This document shows positions 8,419-17,113 of a stretch of 17,113 nt of DNA, piece after piece. Position numbers and translations under genes: made by a program. Numbering within the stretch: the stretch's first letter is position 1; each line of letters begins with the position of its first letter. The stretch comes from Saccoglossus kowalevskii (taxonomy: Eukaryota; Hemichordata; Enteropneusta; Harrimaniidae), in contig NW_003134352.1 in assembly GCF_000003605.2 (NCBI RefSeq), positions 435,178-452,290 of the forward strand. The letters are read 5' to 3'. The notes beneath the pieces were generated by a model that saw nothing but the letters and a program-made list of their open reading frames with translations, was not told where the DNA came from and did not search any database.

Positions 8419-9771
8419 TAATGCGGCTAATTTTTTCTCTTTGAATCTTGCGTCAGTTTTAAATCTCCAACATTTCACAAAATAAACCTGTTATATTTTT
8501 TACTTTTCTACAATTTTAATCAATACCTAATAGGAAATTATGCACATTTGAATGAAATTTAACAAAGAAATCATTAAAAAATACATGAAAATTTGCAAAA
8601 TATTGTACCAAAAATTGGTGGAAAAAAATCATTCATTCAAACACTGCCATAGTCATGTTGCAACAGAAAGATACTTGAAGGTTATTGAATTGTTACGTTT
8701 ATCCGTATTTCAGGTTTGATTTTTATCCTTGACTGCACTCACAGCAGTTGACTCCCCATCGTGTTAGGAATATGACATCCAGTTCAGAGGTCATGTTAAA
8801 AAAATGTCAATCCTATGTTCCTGTCTTTAGTGCAGATAAAAAAAATAACTGCATCTTTGTCGATGTGTAGTAGGGTTTGGCCATTGATCTGCGCAGTAAA
8901 TAAATAAAAATATTGTCTGTATTTGGCTTACAGTTAGTTCTCTGACATGGAATTTTTTACACTAGCAGACGTTACCGTTCAACCGTGATACAGAGCCAAC
9001 TTATACCTGGTCATTAGTACATTGCTTTGAGGAGTAAATTGTTAAGTGAGTCTCTTGGTTTCTAATAATTGCAATACTGGAGTCCTTCTATAGTTGAACA
9101 TATTAGTTGGAAACGTGCATGGTCAAATGTCCTGGAAATCTAAAAACATAATTTATGCAGTTAATGACAATGGTGTTTCCCGTCTATGTTAGTGTTTAGG
9201 AGAAGAAACTGGAAAGTGGATTCCATGATTTTCTAAAGATTATTAGAATAGCTGTATTATAACTTATCTTAACTTCTCTTAAATATTCATCACATTGGCT
9301 TTTACCCAAGTAATGAAACAGAAAAAGTGACAACTTATTGCGATATTATTTAAGGCAATTGCTATTTAATCATTTCAGTATGCTTATAAGAATAGTATTT
9401 CATTGGGGTCCTGTCCCGTAAACGAACCCTAATGAATCTTTCACTGCTACTGAATTTCACAAAAATCTGTCTCTTGTAAAATTATATAAAAGTCAGCTTA
9501 CATATTGTCAAATAGTTAATACAGTTTCTGTTGTCACTTGTGTGTAAGAATTATAAGGCAATTCTGGTAATAGAACCTGGAATAACTGGATGCCACACCT
9601 AGCCTTTTAGCTATACTTCACATGGATATCAACCCAAGAACATATGATACATAGTTTTCATCAGAAAATATACTAAAATGTTAACCTCTAATTTTATCGT
9701 TATTTTTCCTAATATGTGTATTCTATTTATTTTGATTCAGATATGAGTTTTTGCTTATAAATGTTGTTTAA

Positions 9772-9800
9772 TTCTCAGACTTTTTTTTTTTTTCTCAGAC
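9772..9800. repeat. Poly(T) run flanked by a 9-bp direct repeat
   Basis: 'ttctcagac' occurs immediately before and again at the end of a T run (9781-9793), with T-sharing at the junction. This can arise from replication slippage or a short poly(A)-type insertion with target duplication. The sequence cannot distinguish these. Confidence 0.5.
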
Positions 9801-9882
9801 ATATAATAATCATTCTGCTCATTTTCTATTTTTGAAGCAGTAACAATTCAATTGAATTTGAAGTAAAGTATGGTTTTACATA

Positions 9883-10029
9883 TTTTTTTTTTTTTTTTTT
9901 TTTTTAAAAACAACTAACCATTAAGAATGATAACTTTGTTATTATTATCTATATAAACTCTATATGTTTGACAAGACCCTGTATTAAGGGCATTTAAAAA
10001 TTATAACTAATTGGTCAAAAAAAAAAAAA
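9883..10029. repeat. T23 and A13 homopolymer tracts
   Basis: A run of 23 T (9883-9905) directly followed by A5 is faced by a run of 13 A at 10017-10029. The two are complementary and could pair in single-stranded nucleic acid. The T run is a likely site of length error in sequencing. No retrotransposon body is recognised next to either run. Confidence 0.7.
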
Positions 10030-10289
10030 TTACAAGAAATTACTGCATCAAGAAATTGATATAATGACAACTTTTTTGAAAAATTTGTTTTGACATACCT
10101 TTTTAATGAAGAAGAAGAAAAAAAACAGTCAATATCTGCATTAATCGTTTCGTCAGTAGAAGTCGCAACACAAATACAAAAATGTACTGTAATATACTTT
10201 TAATTGTTATTTGATAGTTGTGACTTGGAATATTGATCACTTTTTTTTTGATATTTTAATATAATTGACAAATGCTTTTTATGTTGGAC

Positions 10290-10440
10290 AGAATCGTGAT
10301 GCGAGTCAAATACGTGTTCACCCACCTCGTTGCATTTACTCTTAAATTTGCGTCCTGAACATCACGAGCCGGCAAACCCACTTCCTGTTTGTGGGGGTGA
10401 GGTGACACCTGACAACATGTACGCTGTTCGTATCCAGTGA
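10290..10440. promoter_or_regulatory. CpG-enriched intronic patch with ETS and palindromic E2-box motifs
   Basis: I count about nine CpGs in 150 bp, well above the surrounding intron. The patch holds CCACTTCCTG (10378-10387, minus-strand CAGGAAGTGG, the ETS consensus) and the 11-bp palindrome AGGTGACACCT (10400-10410), whose arms are Snail/ZEB-type half sites. It could be an enhancer, but the evidence is motif-level only. Confidence 0.25.
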
Positions 10441-10695
10441 TGGAAAGGGTCTTATCCTGTCATGTGTGTTGTTGTTATTGGACAGTCCTGTTCTGATGAT
10501 TATAACAGGAACCCAGGGTATAAAGTGTTATTTTTAACTGCCCTTTATCCCTCTCATTATGCAAGTTCACAAGCCCTGTTGCTGTCAGTCATTTGTTTTC
10601 TCACATTACCCTGGCATGCCTCTATGTCAACAGCTCTCAGCTGTTTTTATACTTGCCCCTTATCTCTGGGTATATAGGCCATCATTGTCGTAGCT

Positions 10696-10723
10696 TCTGC
10701 TTAGTAGTCTCTGCTTAGTAGTC
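10696..10723. repeat. Perfect 14-bp tandem duplication
   Basis: The 14-mer tctgcttagtagtc is present twice head to tail. This is a simple local duplication with no apparent function. Confidence 0.8.
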
Positions 10724-11128
10724 GCTGTAACTGGTGATTGGGTTTATGTTCTGAGCCAGTCAGGAAATTATGATATTCTGTTGGAAAACAAGCAGTGGTA
10801 AGAAATGATTTCTTTTGTCTCTTTATGTAATATATGTGTGTTCATTTGGTATTCATTCTAATGGATAGCAATGCTGGAATTTCATTGTGCATATCTGGGA
10901 GGGTTGTTCTGTGAACTCTTGTACAGTGTTAGCGATATTGACAGCAGTGAACAGTCTTGAAATTCTAGGTATCATGTCTGACTTATTTGTTTTGAGCACC
11001 AGTCGTGTCGCTGTTGATAAAATTAGTTTCTTCAGTTTTTCGTGGGATTTTTGTTTTTTACAATGTGTATCATTTAACTAGGATATTTTGTAGAATACTA
11101 CTGTATTGGAATTTTTACCATGTATTTA

Positions 11129-11159
11129 GTTTATTTTTAAATTAGCCAGACCTCAAGTG
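11129..11159 (+). repeat. Left arm of a perfect 31-bp inverted repeat
   Basis: Starts gtttatttttaaattagcc and ends agacctcaagtg. Its exact reverse complement is at 13593-13623. Similarity stops abruptly on both sides of both arms. A 31-bp exact match is far beyond chance in 17 kb. It may be the end of a DNA transposon or foldback element, but no clear target-site duplication flanks the pair. Confidence 0.75.
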
Positions 11160-11542
11160 TGAGTTTCCTTTCTGTTTGAATTCTTGATATTTACATTCTT
11201 CTTGCTAAATTTGTTTTCGATAATAAGTGACATGTCTGTCATTGAGCAACACATATTGAAAATCATTTAATTTTCATTGAGAGAAATTTTAGCGATTTCA
11301 GGATTCTGTGGCATTTGGAAAGACAAAATTTCACAAAAGTCCCTAGCCCTTGTGTAGAACCTTTAGAGAAATTTTCACTGATGGTGAAAATAAAATTCAG
11401 TAAAAAATACCTTTTTTCTCGCATATTTTACATTCAATTCATCAAAATCCAAAAAAAAGCCAAAATATAATATCAGCGAAAATTAATACCAGCTGAAATA
11501 ACTTATTTCACTGTATATCACAATAGGTGATTTTCTGTTCAA

Positions 11543-11880
11543 CTGCGAGATCTCGCGAGATGCATGAAAGACGCGCGCCGAACGTCTATCGCAAAAATCG
11601 AACGATTTGATTTTCAACTCAAATTTCTTTATTTCGTAGCTCACATCGACAGGCCGATCTTCGACAGAGGAATATTGATTCCGAATACCCTCACTTAATC
11701 GAAATTGTCTATCATCAAATGTGGACAGCACATTATTAAGCATGGAAATGTCCCCAAAATATTTTCGCGTTTATCGAATCCCACGCGATGTTTGACGCCA
11801 CTACGACGCTATGACCTTTGTTTGTCCTGTTTTTACGTTCGATTTCACGCATAACGCGTGATTCTCGCAGTGTACGGAAA
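11543..11880. promoter_or_regulatory. Short CpG island with TCTCGCGAGA element, candidate internal promoter
   Basis: I count about 32 CpGs in roughly 340 bp, against about five in the preceding 500 bp. At 11551-11560 is TCTCGCGAGA, a perfect palindrome known from CpG-island promoters of animals and bound by BANP. It overlaps a second palindrome, CGAGATCTCG (11546-11555). An ACGCGT site lies at 11854-11859. In a genome whose transcribed regions are CpG-depleted by methylation, such a patch normally marks unmethylated, open DNA. It would suit the start of a short GEF2-containing isoform or an antisense transcript. No TSS or first exon can be assigned from sequence alone, and a recently inserted element would look similar. 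Confidence 0.45.
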
Positions 11881-12063
11881 ATGGTCTATTGGATCAAAAA
11901 TACTCCTTGGAAAATTCTAATTAGCCCTGGAAGTTTCTTTACACTATACAAGCAGCAGAACACAATTTATTAAAAATGTTTCTGTAATTTTGGTAAAATG
12001 ATTTTGACAGATTGCAAAATGTTTTTATCTGTTTTTAATGTTTTCTGTTCAGGTAGTAATGTT

Positions 12064-12284
12064 TCAACCTTTTCACCACCACTTTTTTCTTGTATATTCT
12101 GCAATATTTCTGGAAATGAATCCTAATTTTAGAGCCAATAGACAAAATTTTAGTCAATTTTTAGTTTTTAACCAATCAATTTGGCTATTGTTGTCCCAAT
12201 CTTCTGGAAGGAAAGTGCAGATCATAAACAGGACTATTTTGTGAATTTGTGATAAAAAGAGGGAATTGGTGGTGAAACGGTTAA
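12064..12284. mobile_element. MITE-like element (221 bp) with 18-bp terminal inverted repeats
   Basis: The left end is tcaaccttttcaccacca and the right end is tggtggtgaaacggttaa. Reverse-complemented, the right end differs from the left at two of 18 positions. The right terminus carries TTAA and the left TCAA, compatible with a decayed TTAA target site as used by piggyBac-type elements, which is inference. The interior is AT-rich and non-coding. An open stretch at 12038-12244 lies mostly inside and is incidental. Confidence 0.5.
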
Positions 12285-13592
12285 AAATCATTGTGGGGTA
12301 ATGTAATTGCTGAATATAAATAGATTTGTGATATTGTGTGAATTAGTGCAGGTTCAGTTAGTGTTTTATGGATATTACTGAACTACAGTCTTTAAGTTAC
12401 TCTTAAAATATTAGCCTAGTACAAGATTCAAGTGAAATGTTTGGGCTGAATTGAAAATGATGTTTCATGTTTTCATTATGATTGGTTACTGTACTGCCAT
12501 TAAGAGCTCAATATTGAAAAAAATTAATTGGGATCATTGAACAATTTTTCAAGAAACGAGAGTCCAAAATGAAAATAGTAAAAATTTGCGTTGTTGCACA
12601 GATTTCTACTGTGAAATTATTCCTTCATTTATGTATCTCAAAATGTTCCTTGATGACACTGGATGAGAAAAAGCATGAATTATGACTGCTAATATTGTTA
12701 AAAATTTACAATAATTTTAGGGAGTTTCCTGTGTGTTAATAGTATTTCAATTATATACCCTGAGAAGTTCTTTCCCATAATGCATTTCATCTATGTGTAG
12801 TAACATGCTCAGTCCTGCATGATATTAGAATTCAACTTGAACTGCCTTGGATTATGATATTTACTCTAGTATTAGTGACAGAGATGTCTATAAATTCAGT
12901 TTAAAATAAATTCAGTTTTTGGTTTAGTTGCACTTCTAATAAAGCAAATACAGTTGTTTCATCAACTTCTGTTGCCTCTTAAAGTTGTGTGAACAACACA
13001 AAATAGTTTACAGGCAAGACATTTTAGCTGACTGCCTTGACTTGAGCACTCCAGTCAAAGTTTTATAAAATAACACAATTTTTCTGACTTGTAAAACTCA
13101 TGAAAAGTTTGTAGTCTGCAAAATAAAAGCTGTTGTCAGTTACAACTTACCGTATAATACTTGTTTACACATCATGAAACTGTTATTCAAAACATCTAAG
13201 AATTATCTACCCTGGCAGCTTAGTTCAAAATAACTGTTGTGTTTATTGAAAATATCACTGGAAAATATTTGCACAATATTTAATAAAATAAATCTTGCAT
13301 TTTCTCATAAATGTCATCTGGATAATTTCTAGAAAATTATAATGATAATTTCATCCCCCTTCTTCCAACCTAATTGATATTCTTCTTCTATAAAACAAAT
13401 CTGTAATTTTCTAAGAAGTATAAAAGTATTAAGTAGTGGGAGTGACTAATAATGGCGGAAATGTTCTCAGCTATATAAGAATGGTATGTCTGTGTAAAAT
13501 GAATCGTAATCTTTCCGTCAAGTAGATAATTGGTGGTATGTACTGCACTGGGTTATGTCTATGCATGGCATTCAGTACAGTGCCATAAAATT

Positions 13593-13623
13593 CACTTGAG
13601 GTCTGGCTAATTTAAAAATAAAC
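13593..13623 (-). repeat. Right arm of a perfect 31-bp inverted repeat
   Basis: Starts cacttgaggtctggctaat and is the exact reverse complement of 11129-11159. The two arms enclose 2495 bp that includes the CpG-rich patch and the MITE-like element. The enclosed segment encodes no recognisable transposase, so if this is a transposon it is non-autonomous or decayed. Confidence 0.75.
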
Positions 13624-13960
13624 AGTCCCTGAAATTGAAAATGACGAAGCTGAGTTGGTTATTTTCCAATTGCAGTGAAGTTCAGTGTAGTGTACTGATC
13701 AGTAGACAGTAGGACTGGTTGTCTGAGATCAGATTGCCAGACAGACAAGGTGCCTGTCATCTTTAATGTTTTTCCAACTTTGTTGTCAATTTCAAATTCA
13801 TTTCTTCCTCCTCAACATTTCACAAAATTTCTGTAATTTTGGTATAAATTTTCAATCAAACGTTCAAAGTTAAAAATAGATTATTGATTCTGATCGGAGA
13901 TATTAGATAAACTTTTTACACAAATGAATCGTTATGAACTGTGGACTATGTACTTTAATA

Positions 13961-13982
13961 CATCATGTTAGATCACATGATG
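13961..13982. repeat. Short perfect hairpin (8-bp stem, 6-nt loop)
   Basis: CATCATGT, tagatc, ACATGATG. The stem is too short for a microRNA precursor. No function is assigned. Confidence 0.5.
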
Positions 13983-14429
13983 ATAAAAGACATATAAAGA
14001 CGTATAAATCATGAAAATTCTAGAATGCCTTTTGGTCAATTTGAAACAGCTGTGGAACAAATTGCTTAAAATTTGTTTGAAAAAAATATTTAACATTTCT
14101 CTGAATTAATAATAATCATCAAAAGGGGATAAAAACAAATCCCTAAAATGGACTCCCATGATAACTTTGATAATATTAGTTTGTATTTTTTTTTTGACAA
14201 AAATAATTATCTTCGTAACACCAGGGCAATCAATATAAATAAAATGGCTGTTGAATATAACAGTAACTTTATTACTCATCAAGTCCCTTCAAGTACAAAG
14301 AGTGTTCCAGAAACAAAATTATAACTATGATCATCTTATGTTTATTTCCTATGTATGCAAGTCTCCGAAAGTGGCATTATTTGGAAGAGGTTCGCCTATA
14401 GTCAAAATCACTATATTTAAAATGATTTA

Positions 14430-15382
14430 AAAATACAGTAATAAAACTATTGGTTTATATGCACTTCTATTGGATTAGTGCTTCTAATAGAGTAAATACG
14501 TTTTGATAATGATATTATTGTTCAGCTTGACCATCAATCAGGTTCAAGTGGTGATCAATAGGGTCAATGTCATTATTAGTAACTTGTCTAATGCAATCAA
14601 TATCAGTGCTGTTTGTGTTGTACTAAAAATGGCAAGCCATAATAGGATCTCATTACAGGCTGCCCTTTGAGGCCTTGAACCAATTTCTGTGACAATATTG
14701 CAACAGTAAAATCACCCCATTCTGTTTGTTATTATGAGGATGTATGCAGTAAAACCAACACAGCTAGGCATATGAGTTGTCCACACAGCGGATCCTTTCC
14801 ATCTGTGCTTTCCTGTTTATGTCAAAAGATGACTGCCAAGGTTTCATCTTTGTCTTAAAAATAAACTGATCTCATTCCACCTCTACTTGACATCCGCTCT
14901 GTATGTTGCGAATAGTGTCCTGTAACATATACATTCAAGTATAGAGTTCTCTCTGTTTTCATCCAGTTCTGAGATTCTTTCAAGAAAATTATCTAATTGT
15001 TGGTGCTCTTCTGGTAGCTCCTCCACAAAAATAAATCTTGAAATCTATCAATTAAAAATTGTAATCAGTACCCATAAGCAATGTCAAGTTATGTCTGTTT
15101 GATTCAGAAATTAGAGATAAAATTACAGAAGGTCCTCAAAATTATCTTCCCTTGTCATCTGGTTTGATTCTGGTCCAGCTCCCTCTAGTGATAAAATTGT
15201 GTATTACTGTAAAAACTGTATTAGAAGCTGTGTCTTCTATGCTATTAGAGCATCTACACATGAAATGATGAATTTATTTAAGGATGAGATTGGATTTTGC
15301 AGAGTCAAGCTGTTTACAGTAATACAAACACAAGAGCAAGTTTATGAATTTACATCTCATAGAGTAAAATACAGTAATAAAA
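14430..15382. repeat. Dispersed short repeat: 17-bp direct pair and 14-bp inverted pair
   Basis: The 17-mer aaaatacagtaataaaa is identical at 14430-14446 and 15366-15382. A related sequence forms an exact inverted pair at 15200-15213 (tgtattactgtaaa) and 15313-15326, spanning 127 bp. Similar 'cttctaata.ag.aaatac' blocks occur near 12934 and 14479. These may be remnants of one small mobile family. The 70-codon open stretch at 15199-15411 overlaps them and is not called as a gene. Confidence 0.4.
15178..15191 (-). promoter_or_regulatory. CTCF-core-like site, near-match
   Basis: The minus strand reads TCACTAGAGGGAGC, one mismatch from the animal CTCF core CCASYAGRKGGCRS at the first base, and GAG in place of the GGC-side pattern makes a further partial deviation. 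It has the same orientation as the stronger site 544 bp downstream. Confidence 0.25.
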
Positions 15383-15721
15383 GATTGGTGCTACTTTCTC
15401 TTTATCGATGACTGATCTTTATCTTTTCCACTGACATCTCCTCCTTCTCACACCCATTACACAAGCTGTTGAGAGATTGTCCAAACAAGTTTATTTGTTC
15501 AAGCCACATAGTTTGTTGGAAGTCTGGCTAGATATTCTTGTTGCTGTCTGTCATCAAGGCAAAACTGGACAGTCCACTAATTCCCTGTAGTGTACATATT
15601 TGCAAATATGTACCAGTCTCTATTAACTTATCTTAATACTTGTCAATTCAGTAGTGTTTGTTTGTAAATGCACAACTTGTTGAAATTTGTTGCATCTACA
15701 GGCTAACATTGTCTGTCTTGT

Positions 15722-15735
15722 GCGCCCTCTAGTGG
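15722..15735 (-). promoter_or_regulatory. CTCF core consensus match
   Basis: The minus strand reads CCACTAGAGGGCGC, which satisfies every position of the core CCASYAGRKGGCRS known for bilaterian CTCF. It sits in the AT-rich long intron, where the GC-rich 14-mer stands out. It could be a chromatin boundary site. Similar 14-mers also occur inside dispersed repeats in animals, so occupancy is uncertain. Confidence 0.4.
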
Positions 15736-16864
15736 TTCAACATTTGATTTCTTTTTGTTTTTATTTATATTTAATTTCATCAGTTACTTAGAAAAAGCAG
15801 GTATTTGACAATTTCCTTAGCTTGCTTGCTTGAAAGAGAAATAAAAACTGGACATTTTTTAAGGTAAGGTAGAACTTCTAAAGCAGCACTAATCGCTTGA
15901 GATCAGTCGATCAATATTTACTCATCTGTAATTCTGGATGTCAGTTAACCCAAATTGACCGAAATAACAGCTGATCAGATACAGCATAAATTATACGGTA
16001 GTAGAACTCATTTTGTATGTTGTCTTACAGTACAGAGAGCATCATGTGGTTTACTATTACAAAGCATGTCATAAGTCAATCCATTCTGCAGAGAATATAC
16101 CATCTGTGTGGCAAACTTCCTATTTCTGGCCCTAAGTCCTTGTAGCGTGATATTTCCTGCTATAGTTTTCTTGACTATGGCTATAAATAACCCTGTATTT
16201 CCTGTGTTAGTTGCATTGCATGGAAGTACATCATCGTCAATAATTGAATTATAACACCCCTCCCAAAATAATTGATGTTGGAGTTCACTTGTTACAGGGG
16301 CAGTTAAAGCTTTTGATATAACAATATCATAGTATTCTATTTGTTATTATAAATATGGTCAATTTCCATGTATCCTATTTTGTGGTGTGAGCAGCAATTG
16401 GGATGTTTTGGAAAACAAATTGAAAGGTATTAAAAATTGAAAATTACTTATAAAAATGTTACATGTGAACTTTGTATCTACCCATAGCAAGACAAAATGA
16501 ACAGAAACTTCTCCATTCAAAAAAATAATGTGACACACTCTTAACATATTTATTGATGTCTGAATTGCGTTATCTTATCTTGTTTAAAAACCTATCCCAT
16601 CATGCCATGCATGGCCTTTGATCTCCGAAACCCTGACCTGTAACACGGACCTGCTGTTTATTCCACAGATTAATTCCATGAATATATGGGATCAACATCA
16701 TTTATGACAACTTCTCACCTTCTGTATATCCAAGCTCTACTGCAACTTACATGCATCAGCGCTAGAAATATGACACTGTCTGTGTTGCTATGACAACTAT
16801 GTCACTGAGTATTTATACACATGTCTTTGCATTCCAGGGTGTGCAATTGACTCTGGTTTGGGTG

Positions 16865-16902
16865 TGACCTCAGGTCATGACGCTTTCATCCTTGTATAAA
16901 AG
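16865..16902 (+). promoter_or_regulatory. Everted AGGTCA repeat plus TATA-like box
   Basis: TGACCT-c-AGGTCA (16865-16877) is a perfect everted repeat with 1-bp spacing of the nuclear-receptor half-site. It is immediately followed by TGACG (16878-16882), a CREB/ATF half-site. TATAAAAG begins 12 bp later at 16895. The arrangement is promoter-like on the plus strand, with a start expected near 16925. TATAAAAG alone is common in this AT-rich window (also near 9484 and 13419), so the everted repeat is the informative part. Confidence 0.3.
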
Positions 16903-17113
16903 ACAATTGAATCTCTGTTCATAATTTTTTTCAAACGCTAGTTGGTTATTTCTACTCTAGATATCTATCTCCTAATGAGACCGCCACCTCCTCTTAATTT
17001 ATTTCACAATTTTCACAATGGTTTTCTTGAAATATTTTTTTATATATATTTTAATCCTATAACAGGGACGCAAGAATTTTTTCTATATTTGGAAGGGTTA
17101 TGTAAAAAAAAAA

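Larger units (their letters stand above)
7610..17113 (+). other. Long Trio intron, continuing beyond the window (more than 9.5 kb)
   Basis: Phase-1 intron after the SH3 exon. I found no further exon in the required phase that resembles the next Trio/Kalirin segment (the basic 'RKWL..PVRRLS' region or GEF2), so the acceptor is taken to lie to the right. The content is AT-rich intron with homopolymer tracts near 9.8-10.0 kb, a CpG-rich patch, a MITE-like element and candidate regulatory motifs, each listed separately. Stretches without entries (about 7770-9780, 12290-13590, 13630-15170, 15740-16860) show no gene, RNA gene or strong repeat by eye. Confidence 0.85.

Noticed and set aside
10462-10677. 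71-codon plus-strand open frame
   Set aside because: Low-complexity hydrophobic translation with no splice context or similarity. Consistent with a chance open frame in the intron.
11483-11743. 86-codon minus-strand open frame within the CpG island
   Set aside because: No recognisable similarity, and it runs straight through the TCTCGCGAGA promoter-type palindrome. Higher GC content alone reduces stop codons here.
17066-17113. Possible next Trio exon after 'cctataacag' at the right edge
   Set aside because: The acceptor is plausible, but the required frame gives TQEFFLYLEGLCKKK, which resembles no Trio segment. The stretch ends in a poly(A) run.
17104-17113. Terminal A run as a transcript poly(A) tail
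   Set aside because: It is simply where the window ends. A runs of this length are common in this AT-rich intron, and no AATAAA sits just upstream.

Overview
This window looks like nuclear DNA from an invertebrate animal. It is AT-rich, with large introns, GT-AG splice sites, minisatellites and dispersed repeats. No bacterial or viral gene organisation is visible. The lineage is an inference. The repeat style at the left end and the CpG depletion outside one short patch fit a lophotrochozoan with gene-body methylation, most likely a bivalve mollusc, but nothing in the sequence proves it.

One gene can be supported: a plus-strand orthologue of Trio/Kalirin (UNC-73 family), a multidomain Rho-family guanine nucleotide exchange factor. 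Five consecutive internal exons are visible: 1543-1644, 2059-2140, 2526-2604, 4770-4935 and 7375-7609. They total 664 nt, or 221 codons plus one base, and keep a single reading frame. They encode the C-terminal half of the first PH domain (PH1, following the Rac/RhoG-type GEF1), a Ser/Thr/Asp/His-rich linker, and the first SH3 domain. The Sec14, spectrin-repeat and DH1 exons lie upstream of the window. GEF2 and later exons lie downstream. The rest of the window is intron.

Layout: 1-1542 is the 3' part of an upstream intron with two families of short tandem or dispersed repeats. 1543-2604 holds three tightly spaced exons. 2605-4769 is an intron with a 78-bp minisatellite. 4770-4935 is the linker exon. 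4936-7374 is an intron holding a 0.9-kb, 36-bp minisatellite with 25 exact CCAATCAG boxes. 7375-7609 is the SH3 exon. 7610-17113 is a very long intron that continues past the window.

The long intron is not featureless. It contains a sharply bounded CpG-rich patch (about 11543-11880) carrying an exact TCTCGCGAGA palindrome. This patch is framed by a perfect 31-bp inverted repeat 2.5 kb apart (11129-11159 and 13593-13623). There is also a MITE-like element, two CTCF-core-like sites, and an everted AGGTCA repeat upstream of a TATA-like box near the right end. Vertebrate Kalirin has isoforms that start or stop around this part of the gene (Kalirin-8, Duet), so an internal promoter and an intronic termination site are plausible. 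Both are unproven hypotheses.
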